Source: an uncultured Microbacterium sp. (GTDB lineage: Bacteria; Actinomycetota; Actinomycetes; Actinomycetales; Microbacteriaceae). Taken from it: a DNA stretch of 64,000 bases. The translations under genes and the position numbers were made by a program. Positions 53,961 through 60,862 of this stretch are shown here, piece by piece. The DNA is taken from assembly GCF_937927635.1 (NCBI RefSeq), contig NZ_CALBRW010000020.1:62001-126000 (forward strand), read 5' to 3'. Within the stretch, counting starts at the first letter, position 1. Each line of letters opens with the position of its first letter. A model generated the notes under the pieces. That model ran no database searches. It was not told the origin of the DNA and saw nothing but the letters and a program-made list of their open reading frames with translations.

Positions 53961-54017
53961 TCGCGGGTCCCGAATCGCGTGCTCCTTCGACGTGAGGCCG
54001 CGATTCGGGACCCGCGA
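53961..54017. repeat. Interrupted palindrome C, 57 bp
   Basis: Arms TCGCGGGTCCCGAATCGCG (53961-53979) and its perfect complement (53999-54017) with a 19-base loop. Starts 18 bases after the alpha-glucosidase stop and ends 13 bases before the Zur box, so it may end the sugar operon and shield the zinc operon. Confidence 0.75.
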
Positions 54018-54030
54018 GGAGCAGCCGAGT

Positions 54031-54045
54031 TGAGAATGGTTCTCA
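54031..54045. promoter_or_regulatory. Zur box upstream of the zinc transporter
   Basis: TGAGAATGGTTCTCA is a TGAGAA-N3-TTCTCA palindrome close to the actinobacterial Zur consensus (TGAAAATGATTTTCA). It lies 20 bases before the zinc-binding-protein start, overlapping the probable promoter. With zinc present, Zur would repress 54066-56724. Confidence 0.75.
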
Positions 54046-54065
54046 TTAGCGATTAGCATGGGGCA

Positions 54066-55010
54066 ATGCGAAAAACTCCGGCCATCGCCGCGCTCCTGAC
54101 CGCCGCCGCTCTGGTACTGACAGGATGCGGCTCCACAGCGGCCGGTCAGGCCGACGACGGGCGCGTGCAGGTGGTCGCCTCCACGAACGTCTACGGATCG
54201 CTGGCGGCGCAGATCGGCGGCGACCAGGTCGACGTCACCAGCCTGATCGACTCGAAGGCCCAGGATCCGCACTCCTTCGAGGCCACTGCACGCGACCGGC
54301 TCGCCGTGCAGCACGCCGATCTCATCATCGAGAACGGCGGCGGCTACGACCCCTTCATGGAGCAGCTGCGCGATGGCTCGGACGCCGCGGTCATCACCGC
54401 CGCCGAGTTCTCGCACGACTACCCCGGCGCGACCGTGAAAGAGGACGACCACAGCAAGGATCACGAGGGCCATTCGCACATCGAGGGCTTCAATGAGCAC
54501 GTGTGGTTCGACGTGCACACCATCACGCACGTGGTCGAGCGGATCACGACCGATCTGACGAAGCTCGATCCGGCGGGCAAGGCCGGGTTCGCGGCCAGGG
54601 CCGAGAAGGTCACCGGCGAGCTGACCGCGCTGCAGGCTGACCTCGACGCCCTGCATGCGAAGCACGAGGGACAGAAGGTGTTCATCACGGAGCCGCTGCC
54701 CGGGCTGCTCGCCGCCGCGGCGGGGCTGGACGACGTCGCGCCGGACGGGTTCGCCTCCGCCGTGGAGGAGGGCGACGACGTCGCGCCCGCCATCCTGCTC
54801 GATGCCCTGCACGTGGTCGAGGGCGGTGAGGTGCGCGCCGTGCTCACCACCGCGCAGACCGGCGGCTCCGAGACGACGCGGGTGACGGATGCCGCGAAGC
54901 GCGCCGGCATCCCCGTCGTGACCTTCTCGGAACTGCTCGGCCCCGATCAGACATATGCTCAGTGGATGCGCTCCGCGATCGACGACCTCAGCGCCGCCCT
55001 GGACCGATGA
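54066..55010 (+). CDS. znuA: Zinc ABC transporter substrate-binding lipoprotein
   Basis: 314 aa, cluster 9 (ZnuA/AztC-like) metal-binding protein with lipobox LVLTGC. DPHSFEATARDRL contains the first ligand His; a His/Asp-rich loop (EDDHSKDHEGHSHIEGF, residues 125-142) precedes NEHVWFDVHT with the second ligand His; an acidic ligand is expected near the C-terminus. The His-rich loop favours zinc over manganese. Behind a Zur box and coupled by ATGA to its ATPase. Confidence 0.92.
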   Translation: MRKTPAIAALLTAAALVLTGCGSTAAGQADDGRVQVVASTNVYGSLAAQIGGDQVDVTSLIDSKAQDPHSFEATARDRLAVQHADLIIENGGGYDPFMEQLRDGSDAAVITAAEFSHDYPGATVKEDDHSKDHEGHSHIEGFNEHVWFDVHTITHVVERITTDLTKLDPAGKAGFAARAEKVTGELTALQADLDALHAKHEGQKVFITEPLPGLLAAAAGLDDVAPDGFASAVEEGDDVAPAILLDALHVVEGGEVRAVLTTAQTGGSETTRVTDAAKRAGIPVVTFSELLGPDQTYAQWMRSAIDDLSAALDR

Positions 55011-55873
55011 GCGGGACGCCGGCCGGCGTGAGCGCGCCCGTGCTCAGCATCCGCGGCGCCTCGCTGCAGCGCGATGACCGCGAGCTGTGGGCCGGACTCG
55101 ATCTCGACGTCGCGGCCGGCGAGTTCATCGCCGTGCTCGGACCGTCCGGCTCGGGCAAGACGACGCTGCTGCGCAGCATCCTGGGCCTGCAGCCGCTCTC
55201 GGCCGGGAGCGTGACCGTCGACGGCACTGCGGCCCGTCGGGGGAACTCCCGCATCGGCTATGTGCCCCAGCAGCGTCCGCTGCCGCCGGACACCAGCCTG
55301 CGCGCCCGCGACCTGGTCGCGCTCGGCGTGCACGGCATTCGGTTCGGATTGCCCATCCCGCGCCGCGGCGACCGCGCCCGCGTCGATGAGCTGCTGAAGG
55401 GCGTGGAGGCCGCGCACTACGCCGACCGGCCCGTCGGACTGCTCTCCGGCGGCGAGCAGCAGCGGCTGCGCGTGGGCCAGGCGCTCGCCGACGACCCCGT
55501 GCTGCTGCTGTGCGACGAGCCGCTGTCGAACCTCGACCTCGCCAATCAGCGCGCGGTCGCGGAGATCATCGACCGACGACGCCGACAGCACGACACCGCC
55601 GTGCTGTTCGTCACGCACGACATCAACCCGATCCTGGACCGCGTCGATCGCATCCTGTACATCGCCGGCGGGCGCTTCCTGCTGGGCACCCCCGACGAGG
55701 TGCTGCGCACCGAGGTGCTCACGGCGCTGTACGGCACGCCCGTGTACGTGTTCCGCACGGGTGGGAGGCTGGTCGTCGTCGGCGTGCCGGATGCTGAGAC
55801 CAGGCACGAGCACGAGACCTCAGCGACCCAGGGCCCGGGAACCGGCACCCTGCCCACCGGGGGCGCCGCATGA
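55007..55873 (+). CDS. znuC: Zinc ABC transporter ATP-binding protein
   Basis: 288 aa. Walker A GPSGSGKTTLL (about residue 45), signature LSGGEQQRL, Walker B LLLCDEPLSNLD, switch His in VTHDIN. ATG at 55007 overlaps the binding-protein stop. A 35-residue tail (RHEHETSATQGPG) extends past the usual end; its His and acidic residues are few, so no clear metal role. Overlaps the permease gene by ATGA. Confidence 0.92.
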   Translation: MSGTPAGVSAPVLSIRGASLQRDDRELWAGLDLDVAAGEFIAVLGPSGSGKTTLLRSILGLQPLSAGSVTVDGTAARRGNSRIGYVPQQRPLPPDTSLRARDLVALGVHGIRFGLPIPRRGDRARVDELLKGVEAAHYADRPVGLLSGGEQQRLRVGQALADDPVLLLCDEPLSNLDLANQRAVAEIIDRRRRQHDTAVLFVTHDINPILDRVDRILYIAGGRFLLGTPDEVLRTEVLTALYGTPVYVFRTGGRLVVVGVPDAETRHEHETSATQGPGTGTLPTGGAA

Positions 55874-56724
55874 TCCCGATGCTGAACTGGGGCGACATCT
55901 TCTCGTTCCAGGACTACGGCGAGCTGCTGGTGCTGCTGTCCAACTCGCTGCTCGCCGGCGCCGTGCTGGGCATCGTCGGCGGCCTGATCGGCGTCTTCGT
56001 CATGCAGCGCGACCTGGCTTTCGCCGTGCATGGCGTGAGCGAGCTGTCCTTCGCCGGCGCCGCCGCCGCGCTGCTGTTCGGCGGCAGCGTGGTGGTCGGA
56101 TCGGTCGCCGGCGCGCTGATCGCCGCCATCCTGATCGGCCTCCTCGGTGTGAAGGCGCGCGAGCGCAACTCGATCGTGGGCGTGCTGATGCCGTTCGGCC
56201 TCGGCCTCGGCATCCTGTTCCTCTCGCTGGTGCAGGGCCGCACGGCCAACCGGTTCGGCCTGCTGACCGGGCAGATCGTCTCGGTCTCCAACCCCGACCT
56301 CGGTTGGTTGATCGGGATGAGCCTGATCGTGCTGGTGGGGCTGCTGCTGATCTGGAACCCGCTGCGCTTCGACTCGCTCGATCCGGAGTCCGCCGCGGCG
56401 CGCGGTGTGCCGACCCGCGCCGTGAGCCTGGTGTTCATGGTGCTGCTGGGGCTGATCGTGGCCGTGAGCGTGCACATCATCGGCGCGCTGCTGGTGATGG
56501 CGCTGCTGGTCACCCCAGCTGCCGCCGCGATGCGCCTGTCGGCCGGGCCGCTGGCCGTGCCGCTGCTGGCGGCGCTGTTCGGGTTCGTGTCGGCCGTGGG
56601 CGGCATCCTGCTGGCGCTCGCCGGGACCCTGCCCGTGAGCCCGTACATCACGACGGTCTCGTTCTTGATCTACCTCGGATGCTGGCTCGCGCAGGTCCTG
56701 CGCACCCGGATCCGCCGCGTCTGA
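55870..56724 (+). CDS. znuB: Zinc ABC transporter permease
   Basis: 284 aa, ABC-3 family, about eight helices. NSLLAGAVLGIVGGLIGVFVMQ, HGVSELSFAGAAAALLFGG and VHIIGALLVMALLVTPAAAAM are the typical metal-permease helices. Completes the znuACB-order operon. Ends 12 bases before palindrome D. Confidence 0.92.
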   Translation: MIPMLNWGDIFSFQDYGELLVLLSNSLLAGAVLGIVGGLIGVFVMQRDLAFAVHGVSELSFAGAAAALLFGGSVVVGSVAGALIAAILIGLLGVKARERNSIVGVLMPFGLGLGILFLSLVQGRTANRFGLLTGQIVSVSNPDLGWLIGMSLIVLVGLLLIWNPLRFDSLDPESAAARGVPTRAVSLVFMVLLGLIVAVSVHIIGALLVMALLVTPAAAAMRLSAGPLAVPLLAALFGFVSAVGGILLALAGTLPVSPYITTVSFLIYLGCWLAQVLRTRIRRV

Positions 56725-56736
56725 CCCCCACTGCAT

Positions 56737-56822
56737 CCGTCGAGAGCACGACATGTCGCCGAGTGCACGGATCGTTCGCGCGAACTTCCCGTGCGTTCGG
56801 CGAGGTCCCGTGCTCTCGACGG
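56737..56822. repeat. Nested palindrome D, 86 bp
   Basis: Outer arms CCGTCGAGAGCACG (56737-56750) and complement (56809-56822). Inside, TCGCCGA and GCACGG pair with CCGTGC and TCGGCGA at mirror positions, and the centre is the perfect 12-bp palindrome GTTCGCGCGAAC. About 34 of 43 mirror positions match, with mismatches grouped in symmetric blocks. Lies between znuB and the DivIVA-like gene. Confidence 0.8.
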
Positions 56823-56882
56823 AATACGGGGGATGAGATCATGTACCCCGGGGGCAGAACACGTGAGAAAGGGTGACGTCCG

Positions 56883-58301
56883 GTGAGCGAGACGCACGAG
56901 TCCGACAACGCGCAGAACGGCGACTTCTTCGACCAGCTGCTGACCTCGAACCCGGGCAAGGAGCATGCATCGTTCACGCAGGGCTTCCGCGGGTACGACA
57001 AGGCCGAGGTGGATGCCGCCGTCGCCACGCTGCGCGACCAGGTCGCGCGCCTGACGAGCGACCGCGAGACCGCCGACGCCCGTCATCGGGAGGCTCTCGA
57101 GGCGCTCCGGGCCGAGCACGAGCGCGCGCTGGCCGATGCCGTCTCCGGCAACGACGAGCGCCTGGCGCGGCTCGAGGACGAGCTGACCGCGGCCCGTGCG
57201 CAGGCCGAGGATGCCGCGGCGCAGGTGAGCACCCTCGCCTCCGAGCTGAGCGAGGCGCCCAAGGACGCCGACGAGCCGCAGAGCCGCCAGCAGTTCGAGG
57301 CCGTGCTGCGCGTGGCCGAGGACCAGGCCAGCGTGCTCATCCACAACGCTGCCACGCAGGCCGAGCGACTGCTGCAGGCCGCCCGGGAGGAGGCAGAGGC
57401 CAAGCGCGCCGAGCTGGCCGCCGACATCGCGCGCATCACGGCCCAGGCCGAGCACGATGCGGACCAGGTGCGCCTGCGCATCGACACCGAGCTGACCGCC
57501 CATCAGGCGCGGCTGCAGCGCGAGTCCGCGCACGCCGCCGAGAAGGTGGCGCAGGCCGAGCAGGAGGCGGCGACCGTCCGCACTGAGGCCGAGAAGGGTG
57601 CCGCCGCCCTGCGCGCCATGGTCACCAGGGAGACCACTGATCAGCGATCGGATGCCGAGCGCGAGGTGCGCGAGATGAACGCCCGCGTGCTGGAGTTCGA
57701 GGAGACCCTCACCCGCCGCCAGGATGACGCGCAGCAGGAGTTCCTGGTGCTGCACAACCAGGCGGTCTCGCACGCCGAGCGCATCACCACCGATGCCAAT
57801 GAGCAGGTCGCGGCGTCGCTCGACCACGCCCAGCGCATCTCGGCCAAGGCCGACGACTACGAGCGCCTGATGCGCTCGCAGGCGCAGGCCATCGAGGCCG
57901 AGGCGCAGGTGCGCTCGCGCGAGACGCTGGACCGCGCCCGCGCGAAGGCGCAGAAGATCATCGATTCGGTGACCGGGCACGCCACGGCGGCGCTGCGGGA
58001 TGCCGAGGACCGCACCCGCCAGCTGCGCTGGCAGCAGCAGCAGCTGAACAGCTTCATGGCCGAGGTGCGCGAGCTGATCCGCCCCGAGGGCGTGCTCGCA
58101 TCTCCGGCATCCGCTTCCGTGGCGGATGCCGGAGCGGATGCCGGCGATGCGGCGGATGCGGGCGACGCCCTCGACACCGAGCTCGGCGAGCTTCTCGAGA
58201 CCTCCGGCGGCGACGCTTCGGACGCTTCGGACGAGGACGGCGCCCACGAGGACTACGCGGAAGAGGCTGAGCTCGAAGAGGAGGAGCCCTCCCGCTCCTG
58301 A
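56883..58301 (+). CDS. DivIVA-domain coiled-coil protein
   Basis: 472 aa. The N-terminal FTQGFRGYDKAEVDAAVATL (residues 31-50) is the DivIVA/GpsB membrane-targeting motif. A continuous coiled coil follows to about residue 400, with heptads rich in Ala, Glu, Arg and Gln. The C-terminus is acidic and disordered (SGGDASDASDEDGAHEDY). Likely a polar-growth or division-site scaffold related to Wag31/SepIVA. GTG start at 56883. Not functionally related to the flanking zinc genes as far as can be seen. Confidence 0.83.
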   Translation: MSETHESDNAQNGDFFDQLLTSNPGKEHASFTQGFRGYDKAEVDAAVATLRDQVARLTSDRETADARHREALEALRAEHERALADAVSGNDERLARLEDELTAARAQAEDAAAQVSTLASELSEAPKDADEPQSRQQFEAVLRVAEDQASVLIHNAATQAERLLQAAREEAEAKRAELAADIARITAQAEHDADQVRLRIDTELTAHQARLQRESAHAAEKVAQAEQEAATVRTEAEKGAAALRAMVTRETTDQRSDAEREVREMNARVLEFEETLTRRQDDAQQEFLVLHNQAVSHAERITTDANEQVAASLDHAQRISAKADDYERLMRSQAQAIEAEAQVRSRETLDRARAKAQKIIDSVTGHATAALRDAEDRTRQLRWQQQQLNSFMAEVRELIRPEGVLASPASASVADAGADAGDAADAGDALDTELGELLETSGGDASDASDEDGAHEDYAEEAELEEEEPSRS

Positions 58302-58334
58302 CCGCATCCCGTTCGCGCTGCACTTCTCGCTCGG

Positions 58335-58356
58335 CGCGGCGCAGATCTGCGCCGCG
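58335..58356. repeat. Perfect 22-bp palindrome
   Basis: Self-complementary sequence centred on AGATCT, built of CGCGGCGCAG and its complement. It starts 33 bases after the DivIVA-like stop. Short inverted CACTTCTCG at 58321-58329 matches the tandem repeat in opposite orientation. Confidence 0.7.
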
Positions 58357-58360
58357 TTGG

Positions 58361-58477
58361 TCGATAACTGCAGCGCGGGGCGCGAGGCGCGTCGAGAAGT
58401 GCCGCGCGCGTCGAGAAGTGCCGCGCGGGGCCTGAGGTGCGCTGAGAACAGCAGCGCCGATCGACAACTGCCGCGCG
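58361..58477. repeat. 50-bp degenerate tandem repeat (about 2.3 copies)
   Basis: A core TCGAnAAnTGCnGCGCG recurs at 58361, 58392, 58411, (degenerate) 58442 and 58461. Spacings alternate 31, 19, 31, 19, so the true unit is 50 bp with two half-repeats: 58361-58410, 58411-58460 and a partial third copy. Confidence 0.7.
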
Positions 58478-58630
58478 AGGTCGGCAGGCGCCCGGTGCGT
58501 GCCCCGAGTGGTCAGGTCGTGCGCCCGGAACGGGCCGAGCGCGTGACCCGGGAATGCGCTGAGCGATCGCGACTCCCGTGCACGGCGAACGCCCGAGCAG
58601 TGCACAGCCACCCGGCCTAGACTCTGATGC

Positions 58631-59044
58631 ATGGCTCAGCGGAACACCTGGCAGCGTGAGCGCGTGCGCGACGCACTCGCCGATGCGCGCGGTTTCGTGA
58701 GTGCGCAGACGCTGCATGCCGACCTTCGCCAGGAGGGCACCGGCATCGGCCTGGCGACCGTGTACCGGGCGCTGGCGGGGCTCGCCGCCTCCGGCGAGGC
58801 CGACTCGCTGCAGAGCCCCGAGGGCGAGTCGCTGTACCGCGCGTGCTCCACCCAGCGCCACCACCACCATCTGATCTGCCGCTCCTGCGGCCGGGCCGTG
58901 GAGATCGAGGCCAAGGACGTCGAGCAGTGGGCGCAGCGCACCGCCGCTGCCCACGGCTTCCGCGAGGCCGAGCACGTCGTGGACATCTTCGGCCTGTGCG
59001 CGGAGTGCGCCGCACGCCGTGACGCCGCCGGAGCAGGCGAGTGA
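58631..59044 (+). CDS. zur: Fur-family regulator, Zur type
   Basis: 137 aa. Winged-helix domain (LADARGFVSAQTLHADLRQEGTGIGLATVYRAL), then the metal motif HHHHLICRSCGRAVEIE and a second Cys pair CAEC near the end, giving the structural Zn(Cys)4 site. The missing Fur-type iron ligand features and the nearby zinc transporter with a Zur box support zinc sensing. Coupled by GTGA to a permease of the YcgR type. Confidence 0.88.
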   Translation: MAQRNTWQRERVRDALADARGFVSAQTLHADLRQEGTGIGLATVYRALAGLAASGEADSLQSPEGESLYRACSTQRHHHHLICRSCGRAVEIEAKDVEQWAQRTAAAHGFREAEHVVDIFGLCAECAARRDAAGAGE

Positions 59045-60084
59045 CGTCAGCCCCGCCGCGCACGACGGCCCCCACGGTGCATGCGCATCGGCATCCGCCC
59101 CGGCGTGTGCCGACCGGCCGCGCGATAGCCATCGGTGCCGGCATCCTCGCCGTGCTCGTGCTGATCGATGTCTTCGTGCCGAACCTGTTCTCCAAGGCTC
59201 TGCCCGACCGCGCGCAGGACGGGCTGACACTCACGCTCAGCGTGCTCATCGAGGCGCTGCCGTGGGTGATCCTCGGTGTGGTCCTGTCGATCGTCGTGCA
59301 GGTGTGGCTGCCCGCGGATGCCGTGCAGCGCTGGCTGCCCGAGAAGGCCTGGGTGCGCCGTGCCGTGCTCGCGCTGCTGGGCATGTTCATCCCGGTGTGC
59401 GAGTGCGGCAACGTGCCCTTCGCGCGCGGTCTGATGATGCGCGGCCTCGCTCCCGCCGAGGCGCTGACCTTCCTCATCGCGGCGCCCATCGTGAACCCGA
59501 TCGTGATCCTCACGACGCATGCCGCGTTCGGCTGGGACGGCGGCATCCTCGTCGCGCGGCTCCTCGGCGGATACGCGATCGCGAACCTCATCGGCTGGAT
59601 CTACAGCCGGCACCCCGACCCGCAGAGCCTGCTCACCGAGCGGTTCGTGGAGACCTGCGATCAGGTGGTGCACGAGCCCGGCTCGCCCACCCGCCGCAGC
59701 CTGATCCAGTTCCTCGTCGAGCTGCGCGCCGTGATGCCCGCCCTGGTGATCGGCTCGGCCCTCGCCGGCGCCGTGCAGGTGCTCATCCCTCGGGACGTGC
59801 TGCTGGCGATCGGCGCGAACCCCGTGCTCTCGATCCTCGCGATGGTCGTGCTCGCGATGACCGTCGCCATCTGCTCGAACGTCGACGCGTTCTTCGCCCT
59901 GTCGTTCGCCTCGACGTTCTCCTCCGGCGCGGTCATCGCGTTCCTGCTGGTGGGCCCGCTGGTCGACGTGAAGATGCTCGCGCTGCTGCGCACCACGTTC
60001 ATCGCGCGCGTGCTGGCGGCGATGGTCGGCCTGGTCGTGCTGAGCGCCTGCGCCATCGGGATCGGGGTGAACGTCTTTGGCTGA
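59041..60084 (+). CDS. DUF318/UPF0718 (YcgR/YraQ-type) permease
   Basis: 347 aa, about eight helices. The conserved CECGNVPFARGLMMRG with two Cys (about residue 120) and the repeated IVNPIVILTT / AICSNVDAFFA half-motifs define the family. A His-rich start (HAHRHPPRR) may bind metal. GTG start overlaps the zur stop. In Bacillus the homologue YcgR pairs with YcgQ, as here with the next gene. Role in metal or small-molecule transport is inferred from linkage to zur. Confidence 0.87.
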   Translation: MTSAPPRTTAPTVHAHRHPPRRVPTGRAIAIGAGILAVLVLIDVFVPNLFSKALPDRAQDGLTLTLSVLIEALPWVILGVVLSIVVQVWLPADAVQRWLPEKAWVRRAVLALLGMFIPVCECGNVPFARGLMMRGLAPAEALTFLIAAPIVNPIVILTTHAAFGWDGGILVARLLGGYAIANLIGWIYSRHPDPQSLLTERFVETCDQVVHEPGSPTRRSLIQFLVELRAVMPALVIGSALAGAVQVLIPRDVLLAIGANPVLSILAMVVLAMTVAICSNVDAFFALSFASTFSSGAVIAFLLVGPLVDVKMLALLRTTFIARVLAAMVGLVVLSACAIGIGVNVFG

Positions 60085-60862
60085 CATCCACCACGAGGAG
60101 CACCGCACAGGCCTCCACGCCATCGCCTCCCGCTGGCTCGGACTGGGTCTGGCGACCGTGGTCGCCGTGGTGACGCTCGGCCTGGGCGTCACCGGCCGGC
60201 TCACCCTGTACATCAGCCCCGACACGGTCTGGTTCGCCTGCGCGGCAGCCGTGGTGATGCTCGGGATGGCCGTCTGGTCGTGCACCCTGCCGCCGGGCGC
60301 GGAGGGCGACCACGACCACACCGGGTCGACGTCGAGAGCGGATGCCGGATCGCACCGGCGGCGGATGCTGCAGACGATCGCCGTCGTGACCGGCGGCGCC
60401 ATCGCCTCGCTCGTCGTGCTCGCCGCGCTGGTGCTGCCGCCCGCGACCCTGTCCGCGCAGCTGGCGGTGTCGCGCGCGGGGGAGAGCACCGTGCTGTTCG
60501 CCGGCGCCGACGACGTGACCCTCGGCGTCGCCGACACGACGACGTTCGGAGTCGGAGACTGGGCCAGTGCATTCGCCACCTCGAGTCGCCCGGAGGAGCA
60601 CGACGGCGCGTCCGTCACGCTCACCGGCTTCGTCACGCCCGGCAAGGGAGGGGATGCCGGCCTGACGAGGATGACCATCACGCACTGCGTGATCGACGCC
60701 CGCCCCGCCACCGTTCCGGTCGCGGGCGTCGCCGGCAAGTACGACACGGGACAGTGGGTCGAGGTCACCGGAACGGTGCACGCGGATGCCGACGGCACGC
60801 TGCGCATCGAGCCCACCTCGGTGAAGAAGGTCGCCGAGCCGAAGGACCCGTATGAGTACTGA
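60077..60862 (+). CDS. YcgQ/TIGR03943-like membrane protein
   Basis: 261 aa. Two N-terminal helices (residues 20-70), a cytoplasmic His/Asp stretch (EGDHDHTGST), a third helix (VVTGGAIASLVVLAALVLPP), then an extracytoplasmic domain with the conserved VTLTGFVTPGK and MTITHCVIDARP motifs of this family. TTG start inside the permease gene (8-bp overlap). Its fixed pairing with the DUF318 permease indicates a two-part system. Confidence 0.82.
   Translation: MADIHHEEHRTGLHAIASRWLGLGLATVVAVVTLGLGVTGRLTLYISPDTVWFACAAAVVMLGMAVWSCTLPPGAEGDHDHTGSTSRADAGSHRRRMLQTIAVVTGGAIASLVVLAALVLPPATLSAQLAVSRAGESTVLFAGADDVTLGVADTTTFGVGDWASAFATSSRPEEHDGASVTLTGFVTPGKGGDAGLTRMTITHCVIDARPATVPVAGVAGKYDTGQWVEVTGTVHADADGTLRIEPTSVKKVAEPKDPYEY

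Larger units (their letters stand above)
58302..58630. other. 329-base gene-free stretch upstream of zur
   Basis: No coding frame here has convincing composition. The first 180 bases are occupied by a perfect palindrome (58335-58356) and a 50-bp degenerate tandem repeat (58361-58477). The last 150 bases must contain the promoter of the zur-permease operon, but no clear -10/-35 pair or second Zur box was found. Confidence 0.6.
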
